Shown: positions 1 through 5,134 of the stretch, one piece after another
Layout: each line of letters begins with the position of its first letter
Numbering within the stretch: the stretch's first letter is position 1
Origin: Candidatus Omnitrophica bacterium CG07_land_8_20_14_0_80_50_8
Lineage (GTDB): Bacteria > Omnitrophota > Gorgyraeia > 2-02-FULL-51-18
DNA length: 5,134 nucleotides
Assembly (NCBI GenBank): GCA_002779345.1
Contig: PEWW01000033.1
Location: 1-5,134 of the forward strand
Direction of reading: 5' to 3'
Program-made: the position numbers and the translations under genes
The notes under the pieces: model-generated
Databases searched by the model: none
Told to the model about the DNA's origin: nothing
The model's input: only the letters and a program-made list of their open reading frames with translations

Positions 1-308
1 ATTTCAACATCCACTCCCGCCGGCAAATCCAGTTTTCTTAGAGCGTCGATCGTCTTGGCCGTCGGATTTAAGATATCCAGTAACCGCTTATGTGTTTTTA
101 TAAAAAACTGTTCTCGGGACTTTTTATCGATCACCGGCGAACGATTGACCGTAATCAATTCACAGTCCGTGGGTAAAGGAATCGGCCCTGATACTTTTGC
201 GCCTGTCCTTTTGGCGGTATCCACGATTTCAAGCGCGGACTGATCAAGCACCCGATGATCATACGCCTTGAGTCTGATCCTGATTTTTTGCTGTCCGGCG
301 GTTGTCAC
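1..308 (-). CDS. rpsJ: 30S ribosomal protein S10 (NusE), 3' end cut by window edge
   Basis: S10 is a protein of the 30S head. In other bacteria, paired with NusB, it also serves in transcription antitermination. The minus-strand reading gives the S10 signature in order: [11 protein letters not shown] near the N-terminus, [18 protein letters not shown] in the middle, [16 protein letters not shown], and [11 protein letters not shown] at the window edge. About 102 codons are visible. E. coli S10 has 103 residues, so only the last few residues and the stop should be missing. No in-frame ATG precedes the conserved core. I chose GTG at 308-306 because it lies 7 nt after AGGAGG. A second in-frame GTG at 311-309 is only 4 nt away, so it is less likely. 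The resulting N-terminus is [12 protein letters not shown], slightly longer than in E. coli. The gene follows tuf after a 115-nt structured spacer and would normally lead into the S10 cluster (rplC and onward), which lies outside the window. Confidence 0.97.
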   Translation of the reverse strand, partial: MTTAGQQKIRIRLKAYDHRVLDQSALEIVDTAKRTGAKVSGPIPLPTDCELITVNRSPVIDKKSREQFFIKTHKRLLDILNPTAKTIDALRKLDLPAGVDVE

Positions 309-314
309 CACACC

Positions 315-322
315 ACCTCCTT
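315..322 (-). promoter_or_regulatory. Strong Shine-Dalgarno sequence of rpsJ
   Basis: The sense strand reads AAGGAGGT, a full complement to the usual 3' end of bacterial 16S rRNA. It decides the GTG start of rpsJ at 308, with 7 nt between AGGAGG and the GTG. It is the strongest ribosome binding site in the window, and begins 2 nt after the base of the hairpin at 325-360, so folding of that hairpin could affect access to it. Confidence 0.9.
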
Positions 323-324
323 GA

Positions 325-360
325 GCGCCGTTTTGGCATTCAAAATACGCGGAACGGCGC
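325..360 (-). promoter_or_regulatory. Leader hairpin just upstream of the rpsJ ribosome binding site
   Basis: On the + strand, gcgccgtt (325-332) is a perfect 8-base inverted repeat of aacggcgc (353-360), separated by 20 nt. The loop can form an alternative small stem, ttttg (331-335) with caaaa (341-345). On the minus-strand mRNA this gives a GC-rich stem whose base ends 2 nt before the rpsJ Shine-Dalgarno. No run of U follows it, so it does not look like an intrinsic terminator. A role in controlling rpsJ translation, or as an mRNA processing or stability element, is inference from position only. Confidence 0.6.
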
Positions 361-385
361 ATGAATCTGCTTTTCGCAGATTCAT
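361..385 (-). repeat. Perfect 10-bp inverted repeat in tuf-rpsJ spacer
   Basis: On the + strand, atgaatctgc (361-370) and gcagattcat (376-385) are exact reverse complements around a 5-nt loop, ttttc. On the mRNA the loop reads GAAAA. It abuts the hairpins on both sides and lies between tuf and rpsJ. There is no U tract on either strand next to it, so a simple intrinsic terminator is unlikely. It could be an mRNA-stabilising or processing hairpin for the tuf transcript, or a copy of a genome-wide palindromic repeat. Confidence 0.75.
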
Positions 386-400
386 TTGATCTTCGATCAA
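386..400 (-). repeat. Short perfect hairpin next to the 10-bp inverted repeat
   Basis: ttgatc (386-391) and gatcaa (395-400) are exact reverse complements around a 3-nt loop, and read GAUC-GAA-GAUC on the mRNA core. The stem can grow to 7 bp by using base 385, which it would share with the neighbouring hairpin. In transcription order it is the first of three hairpins, starting 23 nt after the tuf stop codon. A short T run precedes it on the sense strand rather than following it, which argues against termination in the direction of the operon. Confidence 0.6.
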
Positions 401-423
401 AAAAGAAGGCGGCGCGGTCATAA

Positions 424-1614
424 TTACCCCAACATCTCCGAAATGACTCCCGCCCCAACGGTGCGGCCGCCTTCACGGATGGCGAACCTAAGCTCTTTTT
501 CCATCGCGATGGGCGTAATAAGTTCGGCGGTGACCGTGACAGAATCTCCGGGCATCACCATTTCCACGTCTTTGGGAAGTTGAATGACGCCGGTCACGTC
601 GGTCGTTCTGAAATAAAACTGAGGCTTGTAGCCGTTAAAAAAGGAGGTGTGCCGGCCGCCCTCTTCCTTGGTCAGGATGTAAACCTCGCCTTTGAATTTC
701 GTATGAGGGGTGATCGAACCGGGCTTGGCCAGGACTTGGCCGCGTTGGAGTTGATCCTTTTCAACGCCTCGCAAGAGCAGGCCCACGTTGTCTCCGGCTT
801 GGCCGTCGTCTAACAGCTTCCGGAACATCTCAATGCCGGTGATGACGGTCTTACGGGTGGGATGGATGCCCACGATCTCGACTTCGTCGCCTACCTTGCA
901 AAGGCCTCGTTCGATACGTCCGGTGCCGACGGTTCCGCGTCCCGTGATGGAGAAGACGTCTTCGACGGGCATCAGAAAAGGTTTTTCAGTTTCACGCTTA
1001 GGCGTGGGAACAAAGTCATCGACGGCCTTCATCAGATCCAGAATGCATTGGATGTGCTTGGGGTCTTCGGGGTTGTTTAAGGCGTTCAGGGCCGAGCCGC
1101 GGATGACGGGGATCTTGTCTCCGGGGAATTGGTATTTGGTTAAAAGTTCTCTGACTTCGACTTCCACCAGATCTAAAAGTTCTTTGTCGTCGACGGTGTC
1201 GCATTTATTTAAGAAAACGACCACGGCGGGGACGCCGACCTGACGGGCTAAAAGAATGTGTTCCCGGGTTTGGGGCATGGGGCCGTCGGCCGCGGACACT
1301 ACGAGAATAGCGCCGTCCATCTGGGCGGCGCCGGTAATCATGTTCTTGATGTAATCGGCGTGGCCCGGACAATCCACATGGGCGTAATGGCGTTTCTCGG
1401 TCGAATACTCGACGTGGGAAACGGCGATCGTGATGCCTCTTTCTCTTTCTTCGGGAGCGTTGTCAATGGTATCGAAGGCACGGGCTTCGGCTAAACCTTT
1501 TTTGGACAACACGGTAGTGATGGCCGCGGTCAGAGTGGTTTTGCCGTGATCCACGTGTCCGATGGTTCCTATATTAACGTGAGGCTTCGTGCGCTCGAAT
1601 TTTTCTTTGGCCAT
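424..1614 (-). CDS. tuf: Translation elongation factor EF-Tu
   Basis: EF-Tu is the cytoplasmic GTPase that carries aminoacyl-tRNA to the ribosomal A site. The 396-residue product is full length (E. coli 394). G-domain motifs are all intact: GHVDHGKT (19-26), ERGITI with the switch I threonine T62, DCPGH (81-85) with catalytic H85, NKCD (136-139) and SAL (174-176). Domain II follows from about residue 210 ([22 protein letters not shown]) and domain III from about 305 to the end, with [15 protein letters not shown] and the C-terminal [12 protein letters not shown]. After GITI the sequence is AVSHVEY, where E. coli has NTSHVEY; this lies outside the catalytic residues. The ATG at 1614 is preceded by TAAGGAG and gives the canonical [14 protein letters not shown] start. 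The gene follows fusA by 15 nt, so the two are almost certainly co-transcribed. Whether the genome has a second tuf copy cannot be told here. Confidence 0.99.
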   Translation of the reverse strand: MAKEKFERTKPHVNIGTIGHVDHGKTTLTAAITTVLSKKGLAEARAFDTIDNAPEERERGITIAVSHVEYSTEKRHYAHVDCPGHADYIKNMITGAAQMDGAILVVSAADGPMPQTREHILLARQVGVPAVVVFLNKCDTVDDKELLDLVEVEVRELLTKYQFPGDKIPVIRGSALNALNNPEDPKHIQCILDLMKAVDDFVPTPKRETEKPFLMPVEDVFSITGRGTVGTGRIERGLCKVGDEVEIVGIHPTRKTVITGIEMFRKLLDDGQAGDNVGLLLRGVEKDQLQRGQVLAKPGSITPHTKFKGEVYILTKEEGGRHTSFFNGYKPQFYFRTTDVTGVIQLPKDVEMVMPGDSVTVTAELITPIAMEKELRFAIREGGRTVGAGVISEMLG

Positions 1615-1625
1615 GATCTTTTCGG

Positions 1626-1632
1626 CTCCTTA
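1626..1632 (-). promoter_or_regulatory. tuf Shine-Dalgarno sequence overlapping the fusA stop codon
   Basis: The sense strand reads TAAGGAG, whose first three bases are the TAA stop of fusA. It sits 11 nt before the tuf ATG, slightly longer than the usual optimum. The overlap means ribosomes finishing fusA stop directly on the tuf binding site. This suggests coupled or at least shared ribosome loading, while still giving tuf an independent strong site. Confidence 0.85.
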
Positions 1633-3738
1633 TTTATTTCTTCTTTGAGCTATCGCTTCTTGAGTATTATTTATTTTCACAATTTTTTCCGCGATCATTT
1701 TTGGCACTTCCGCGTAATAGGAAGGCTCCATCATAAACGTCGCGCGGCCTTGAGTTAAACTGCGGCTCGTGGTCGCATAGCCAAACATTTCAGACAGCGG
1801 CACGAATCCGCGAATTGCCTTTACATTTCCCTTTTGAGTCATCGATTCTATCTTGCAGCGCCGTGAGCTCAGATCTCCGATCACATCTCCCATGTATTCC
1901 TCCGGAGTCGTGACTTCGATATTCATAATCGGCTCAAGCAAAATCGCCGCCGCCTGACGCATGCCGTCCTTGAACGCATAAATCGCCGCCATTTTAAACG
2001 CGAGTTCCGAAGAGTCAACCACATGGAAAGAACCGTCGATGAGCTCAACTTCAATGTCCGTCGCGGGATACCCTGCCAACGCTCCGGACAAAGTCGCTTC
2101 CATCACTCCCGCCTTCACAGCCGGTATAAATTCGCGCGGGATCGCGCCGCCGACAATTTTGCTTTCAAAGGTAGTCCCTTTACCGGGCTGGCTCGGTCGC
2201 ATGATGAACACGACGTGTCCGTACTGCCCGCGGCCGCCTGACTGCTGAATATGCTTACCGACAACTTCCACTTCCTTAGTAATGGTTTCTTTGAAAGCCA
2301 CCTGAGGCTTACCAACATTCGCCGCGACTTTAAATTCTCGTTTCATACGATCCACAACAATCTCCAGGTGCAGTTCACCCATCCCGCTGATGATCGTCTC
2401 CCCTGTTTCCTGATCATAATGGACGCGGAGCGTGGGGTCTTCTTCCCTCAATCGGCCAAGCGCCATGCCCAGCCTCTCTTGATCCGCCTTGGTTGCCGGT
2501 TCGATCGCCATGTCGATGACCGGTTCAGGAAACTGCATTCTTTCTAGAATAATAGGATTTTTCTCATCGCAAATCGTGTCCCCGGTGCCCGTCTTTTTTA
2601 GGCCTACCACCGCGCCGATATCCCCCGCGCTAATTTCGTCGACAATTTCCTGCTTGTTGGCGTGCATTCTGACGAGCTTGCCTACGCGTTCTTTTTCGTT
2701 CTTGGTCGCGTTGTAAACATAGGTGCCGGATTGAATGGTGCCCGAATACACACGAATAAATGTGAGTTTGCCTACAAAAGGATCGGTGGCAATCTTAAAC
2801 GCCAACGCCGCCAAAGGTTCTTTGGGGTCCGGTTTTCTGGTGATCGCTTCACCCGATTGAGGATGAACTCCGGGAATGGTTGGAATATCAAGCGGCGACG
2901 GCAAATAATCCACCACCGCATCAAGCATCAGCTGAACACCCTTATTTTTAAACGAAGAACCGCACAGGATCGGCACAAAACTATTGCTGAGGGTGGCGCG
3001 GCGGATCGCCGCCTTGAGTTCATCGTGAGTAGTCGCTTGGCCGCGGATAAATTTTTCCATTAAAGTGTCGTCTACTTCTGATAGTTTTTCAATCAAGTCC
3101 GCGCGCGCTGCTTCAACGTCCTTCCTATATTCAGCGGGGATTTCAATGATTTCATAATGCGCCCCCAGATCCTCCGTGTGGTAAATCTTTGCGTTCATTT
3201 CAACCAAATCAATCTGCCCCATAAACTTGTCTTCGGCGCCCAACGGCAATTGGATCGGCGCGCCTGAGGCCGTTAGTCTTTCGCGAATCTGGGATACCAC
3301 CGCCTTAAAATCAGCACCGACACGATCCATCTTGTTTACAAAACACACCCGGGGAACCTTGTAGCGGTCTGCCTGGCGCCAAACCGTCTCGGATTGAGGT
3401 TCCACCCCGCCGACGGCACAAAATACGATGATCGCCCCGTCCAAAACTTTCAGCGAACGCTCTACTTCGATCGTAAAATCCACGTGGCCGGGCGTATCAA
3501 TGAGATTCAGCCGGTGGTCTTTCCAAAAACAAGTCGTTGCCGCGGAGGTGATGGTAATCCCGCGTTCCTGCTCCTGCTCCATCCAGTCCATCGTGGCCGT
3601 ACCCTCGTGAACCTCACCCATGCGGTGTACTTTGCCCGTGTAATACAGCACGCGCTCGCTGGTCGTGGTCTTGCCGGCGTCAATGTGCGCCGCAATGCCG
3701 AAATTTCTGGTTTTTTCTAACGAATATACGTTTGCCAT
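1630..3738 (-). CDS. fusA: Translation elongation factor EF-G
   Basis: EF-G is the GTPase that moves tRNAs and mRNA through the ribosome and, with RRF, recycles ribosomes. The 702-residue product is full length. Motifs: AHIDAGKT (17-24), ERGITI (58-63), DTPGH (81-85), NKMD (135-138) and GSSF (260-263). The G' insert lies roughly at residues 160-255. Domain II, III, IV and V sequences follow, including GRGQYGHV at the start of domain [13 protein letters not shown] with tip histidine H572, and [21 protein letters not shown] in domain V. The open frame continues upstream to 3912, but that part overlaps rpsG. The ATG at 3738 gives the family-typical [23 protein letters not shown]. It begins 8 nt after rpsG with no clear Shine-Dalgarno, which suggests coupling to rpsG translation. 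The residue after H572 is V, where E. coli has D. The intact motifs and str location favour the housekeeping EF-G over an EF-G2 paralogue. Confidence 0.99.
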   Translation of the reverse strand: MANVYSLEKTRNFGIAAHIDAGKTTTSERVLYYTGKVHRMGEVHEGTATMDWMEQEQERGITITSAATTCFWKDHRLNLIDTPGHVDFTIEVERSLKVLDGAIIVFCAVGGVEPQSETVWRQADRYKVPRVCFVNKMDRVGADFKAVVSQIRERLTASGAPIQLPLGAEDKFMGQIDLVEMNAKIYHTEDLGAHYEIIEIPAEYRKDVEAARADLIEKLSEVDDTLMEKFIRGQATTHDELKAAIRRATLSNSFVPILCGSSFKNKGVQLMLDAVVDYLPSPLDIPTIPGVHPQSGEAITRKPDPKEPLAALAFKIATDPFVGKLTFIRVYSGTIQSGTYVYNATKNEKERVGKLVRMHANKQEIVDEISAGDIGAVVGLKKTGTGDTICDEKNPIILERMQFPEPVIDMAIEPATKADQERLGMALGRLREEDPTLRVHYDQETGETIISGMGELHLEIVVDRMKREFKVAANVGKPQVAFKETITKEVEVVGKHIQQSGGRGQYGHVVFIMRPSQPGKGTTFESKIVGGAIPREFIPAVKAGVMEATLSGALAGYPATDIEVELIDGSFHVVDSSELAFKMAAIYAFKDGMRQAAAILLEPIMNIEVTTPEEYMGDVIGDLSSRRCKIESMTQKGNVKAIRGFVPLSEMFGYATTSRSLTQGRATFMMEPSYYAEVPKMIAEKIVKINNTQEAIAQRRNK

Positions 3739-3749
3739 TTTCTTTATTA
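3739..3749 (-). promoter_or_regulatory. rpsG-fusA junction: tandem TAA stops, no clear Shine-Dalgarno
   Basis: The sense strand reads TAATAAAGAAA and then the fusA ATG. The two TAA triplets are in the rpsG frame, so rpsG ends with tandem stop codons. Only an A-rich AAAGAAA precedes the ATG, with no GGAG-type motif within reach. In E. coli, translation of fusA is known to be coupled to rpsG. The close spacing and missing ribosome site here fit the same arrangement, but coupling is inferred. Confidence 0.7.
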
Positions 3750-4217
3750 CCAACGGTAATGACTGAAAGCGCGGTTCGCCTCGGCCATCTTGTGAATTTC
3801 TTCCTTTTTTTTCACGGCCGTTCCCTGGCCGTTGTACGCGTCCAAAATCTCGTCCGCAAGACGCTGCTGCATAGGTTTTCCTTTGCGTCCGCGCGCGGCG
3901 TTGCGTATCCATCGAAGGGCGAGCGAAACCCCGCGATCTCCCCGGACTTCCACGGGGATTTGATAGGTCGCGCCACCCACGCGGCGTGACTTGAGCTCCA
4001 AAAGCGGGCGGACGTTATCGATCGCCTTTGTTAAAACTTCCAAGGCGTCCGTCTTCTGTGTCTTTTGAAGCGCCAGATCAAGCGCGCCATAGACAATCTT
4101 TTCGGCGTTCCACTTTTTCCCATCCAACATCAGCATGTTCATAAAACGTGAGATGGTCTTATCGTTGAATTTAGGATCGGGAGTCACTTCCCGTCTAAGC
4201 GCTGTTCTTCTTCGCAT
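3747..4217 (-). CDS. rpsG: 30S ribosomal protein S7
   Basis: S7 is a primary 16S rRNA-binding protein that nucleates assembly of the 30S head and lines the E and P sites. The product has 156 residues, a normal length for bacterial S7. Landmarks are the N-terminal TPDPKF (12-17), the LMLDGKK helix region (29-35), [16 protein letters not shown] (76-91), which forms the β-hairpin arm, [30 protein letters not shown] at the C-terminus. W36 after DGKK is a somewhat unusual residue where small or polar residues are more common. The ATG at 4217 gives an MRRR start typical of the basic N-terminal tail, and sits 12 nt after GAAAGG. The gene is 119 nt downstream of rpsL and 8 nt upstream of fusA. In E. 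coli S7 represses its own operon by binding the rpsL-rpsG spacer, and the structured spacer here makes the same plausible. Confidence 0.99.
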   Translation of the reverse strand: MRRRTALRREVTPDPKFNDKTISRFMNMLMLDGKKWNAEKIVYGALDLALQKTQKTDALEVLTKAIDNVRPLLELKSRRVGGATYQIPVEVRGDRGVSLALRWIRNAARGRKGKPMQQRLADEILDAYNGQGTAVKKKEEIHKMAEANRAFSHYRW

Positions 4218-4229
4218 GCTAAATTAAAA

Positions 4230-4235
4230 CCTTTC
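4230..4235 (-). promoter_or_regulatory. Weak ribosome binding site of rpsG
   Basis: The sense strand reads GAAAGG, 12 nt before the rpsG ATG and separated from it by an AT-rich stretch. It is a partial Shine-Dalgarno match with a rather long spacer. No better candidate is nearby. Modest independent initiation at rpsG would fit control of this gene through the spacer upstream, but that is inference. Confidence 0.5.
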
Positions 4236-4264
4236 TCTCAATAGCTTGATCCTTCGTCGTCGCT

Positions 4265-4278
4265 AGGCCGCGGCGCCT
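4265..4278 (-). other. GC-rich imperfect palindrome in rpsL-rpsG spacer
   Basis: aggc (4265-4268) pairs with gcct (4275-4278) around six bases. The block also contains the self-complementary hexamers ccgcgg (4268-4273) and ggcgcc (4272-4277). It could form a short GC stem in the mRNA between the larger hairpin and the rpsG start. It is short, so chance is a reasonable explanation. Confidence 0.35.
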
Positions 4279-4290
4279 CAGGATAAATTC

Positions 4291-4332
4291 GCGCGGACGA
4301 CTTGACGTCGCTTCGCTCCGTAAGTCGCGTGC
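4291..4332 (-). promoter_or_regulatory. Long imperfect hairpin after rpsL, candidate S7 control region
   Basis: On the + strand, cgactt (4298-4303) pairs perfectly with aagtcg (4322-4327). The stem continues inward with acg (4305-4307) against cgt (4319-4321), with base 4304 bulged. It continues outward over 4291-4295 against 4328-4332, with one A·C mismatch on the mRNA and a two-base bulge at 4296-4297. The apical loop contains GCGAAGC. The hairpin starts 4 nt after the rpsL stop codon and has no U tract after it, so it is not an ordinary terminator. In E. coli the S7 repressor site is in this same spacer. Assigning that role here rests on position and structure, not on a matched binding motif. 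Confidence 0.55.
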
Positions 4333-4336
4333 TCAT

Positions 4337-4738
4337 TTACTTTTTTGCCGGCGCCTTGGCGTCAGCCTGTTTCGGCGCTTTGGCGCCATACTTGGATCTT
4401 GAGCGCCTGCGGTCTGCCACGCCTGCCGTATCCAGCGTCCCACGAACGATGTGGTAGCGCACACCCGGCAAATCTTTCACACGCCCCCCGCGAATCGTCA
4501 CGATCGAATGTTCCTGCAGATTGTGCCCGACCCCCGGTATGTAGGCCGTCTCTTCAATGCCGTTGGTCAGACGAACTCTGGCCACTTTTCTCAACGCTGA
4601 ATTCGGTTTTTTTGGTGTTTGCGTTTTAACCTGCAAACAAACCCCGCGCTTTTGAGGACTGCCCACGAGCGCCGGAGATTTGGTTTTGACCTTGACGGAT
4701 TGCCGGCCAAATCGAATGAGCTGGTTGATAGTTGGCAT
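4337..4738 (-). CDS. rpsL: 30S ribosomal protein S12
   Basis: S12 sits at the decoding centre of the 30S subunit, contacts helices 18, 27 and 44, and sets translational accuracy. The product has 133 residues (E. coli 124). The conserved core is intact: SPQKRGVC (27-34), [17 protein letters not shown] (41-57), GHNLQEHS (71-78) and [18 protein letters not shown] (83-100). K43 and K88, where substitutions cause streptomycin resistance in other bacteria, are both lysine, so the protein looks like the sensitive wild type. D89, the residue that RimO methylthiolates in E. coli, is present. The extra length is a C-terminal Ala/Lys/Pro tail in which AKAP occurs twice, eight residues apart. The ATG at 4738 gives MPTINQL, the usual start, and lies only 3 nt after the rpoC stop with no well-placed Shine-Dalgarno. 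Confidence 0.99.
   Translation of the reverse strand: MPTINQLIRFGRQSVKVKTKSPALVGSPQKRGVCLQVKTQTPKKPNSALRKVARVRLTNGIEETAYIPGVGHNLQEHSIVTIRGGRVKDLPGVRYHIVRGTLDTAGVADRRRSRSKYGAKAPKQADAKAPAKK
4350..4385 (-). repeat. Short direct repeat encoding the S12 tail AKAP motifs
   Basis: ggcgccttggcg (4350-4361) and ggcgctttggcg (4374-4385) match at 11 of 12 bases with a 24-base period, which is eight codons. They encode the AKAP motifs at residues 119-122 and 127-130 of S12. A small in-frame duplication that lengthened the tail would explain this, but similar codon use for a low-complexity tail would also do so. Confidence 0.5.
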
Positions 4739-4741
4739 AAA
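4739..4741 (-). promoter_or_regulatory. rpoC-rpsL junction with 3-nt gap
   Basis: The sense strand reads TAATTTATG: the rpoC stop, three bases, then the rpsL start. The nearest purine-rich match is GAGGA inside the end of rpoC (4759-4755), whose GAGG core ends 17 nt from the ATG, too far for a standard site. Reinitiation by ribosomes that have just finished rpoC is the simplest way to start rpsL. No promoter or terminator can fit between the two genes. Confidence 0.7.
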
Positions 4742-5134
4742 TTAAACTTTTGTATCCTCTATGGCGACTTCATTAGTCGCAAGCGGTTCTGATGTTTTGT
4801 TCTTTTTTGTTTCCTCTTCCAGCTGACGTACAATTTCTACGCGGCGCTGGCCGGCAAAACCCGTTCCTGCCGGAATGAGGTGACCCATGATAACGTTTTC
4901 TTTTAGTCCAAGCAAGTAATCTCTTTTGCCGGAAGCGGCCGCATCTGTCAGAACTCGGGTGGTTTCCTGGAAACTGGCCGCGGAAATAAAACTCTCCGTG
5001 CTGAGCGATGCCCGCGTGATTCCCAGAAGAATAGATTCTGCCTTCGCAGGTTCTTTCTTTAACTTCTCGAGACGCGTGTTCTCTTCAATCAGCTTAAACC
5101 GATCGACCTGCATGCCCACCAAAAAGCCGCTGTC
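4742..5134 (-). CDS. rpoC: RNA polymerase β' subunit, C-terminal fragment
   Basis: This is the last 130 residues of the largest RNA polymerase subunit; the rest lies beyond the right edge. The visible frame begins [13 protein letters not shown] at the very edge and continues without a break. The conserved C-terminal block is clear: [20 protein letters not shown] (34-53 of the fragment), [19 protein letters not shown] (54-72) and [20 protein letters not shown] (76-95). In known structures this region packs near the ω subunit and the enzyme core. The final 35 residues are a charged, variable tail ending EDTKV. A TTG at 5122 can be read as a start but is an internal leucine codon, since the conserved reading continues upstream of it. 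The gene ends 3 nt before rpsL, with no L7Ae-type ribosomal gene between them as is often found in Firmicutes. Confidence 0.98.
   Translation of the reverse strand, partial: DSGFLVGMQVDRFKLIEENTRLEKLKKEPAKAESILLGITRASLSTESFISAASFQETTRVLTDAAASGKRDYLLGLKENVIMGHLIPAGTGFAGQRRVEIVRQLEEETKKNKTSEPLATNEVAIEDTKV

Noticed and set aside
361..400. Hairpin pair after tuf as an intrinsic terminator
   Set aside because: No run of U follows either stem in the sense direction, and the bases after the 10-bp hairpin are GC-rich. On the other strand the stems are followed by A residues.
309..423. A promoter for the S10 cluster in the tuf-rpsJ spacer
   Set aside because: TTGATC and TTGAAT-like hexamers can be found, but no convincing -10 element lies at the right distance, and the matches fall inside the hairpins.
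788..1243. A 151-residue open frame on the + strand opposite tuf, and similar + strand frames throughout the window
   Set aside because: They lie antisense to highly conserved genes, have no recognisable protein features, and are explained by codon bias of the genes on the other strand.
3739..3912. Upstream extension of the EF-G open frame to 3912
   Set aside because: The extra 58 residues overlap rpsG, are arginine-rich shadow sequence, and precede the family-typical start [12 protein letters not shown] at 3738.
4218..4245. A hairpin that hides the rpsG ribosome site, GCTA with TAGC
   Set aside because: Only four AT/GC pairs close a loop of about 20 nt, which is too weak to call.
5120..5122. 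TTG at 5122 as the start of a separate small gene
   Set aside because: The conserved β' reading continues upstream as DSGF to the window edge, so this is an internal leucine codon of rpoC.
1..5134. A previously undescribed biological system
   Set aside because: All coding space is taken by six well-known housekeeping genes, and the remaining gaps total about 260 nt. Only regulatory RNA structure remains as a possible novelty.

Overview
The window holds one run of co-oriented genes of the bacterial translation and transcription machinery, all on the minus strand. In transcription order (right to left) they are: the 3' end of rpoC, rpsL (S12), rpsG (S7), fusA (EF-G), tuf (EF-Tu), and rpsJ (S10), which is nearly complete and runs off the left edge. 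This is the classic str cluster. It is joined upstream to the RNA polymerase β' gene and downstream to the first gene of the S10 cluster.

The organism is a bacterium: the S12, S7, EF-G, EF-Tu and β' sequences are all of bacterial type. The genome looks moderate in G+C. The continuous rpoC-rpsL-rpsG-fusA-tuf-rpsJ order is an ancestral-looking arrangement, unlike E. coli, where rpoBC and tuf-rpsJ are separated from this cluster. Protein details, such as the S12 N-terminus [12 protein letters not shown] and the EF-Tu switch I segment, gave me a weak impression of an uncultured or deep-branching lineage (Omnitrophota or Elusimicrobiota-like). I cannot confirm this without a database search.

Spacing falls into two classes. 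Three junctions are very tight: rpoC-rpsL 3 nt, rpsG-fusA 8 nt and fusA-tuf 15 nt. Two spacers are long: rpsL-rpsG 119 nt and tuf-rpsJ 115 nt. Both long spacers contain strong inverted repeats. The tuf-rpsJ spacer has three hairpins in tandem, the last ending 2 nt before a near-perfect Shine-Dalgarno sequence. The rpsL-rpsG spacer lies where S7 binds its own mRNA in E. coli. No spacer exceeds 300 bases, and I see no mobile element, tRNA, CRISPR or phage sequence.

The genes work together in making protein. β' is part of RNA polymerase, S12 and S7 belong to the decoding and head regions of the 30S subunit, EF-Tu delivers aminoacyl-tRNA, EF-G drives translocation, and S10 is both a 30S protein and the NusE antitermination factor. 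I found no undescribed biological system. The points worth a second look are the structured spacers, the contrast in ribosome-binding-site strength between genes, and a few small protein variations.
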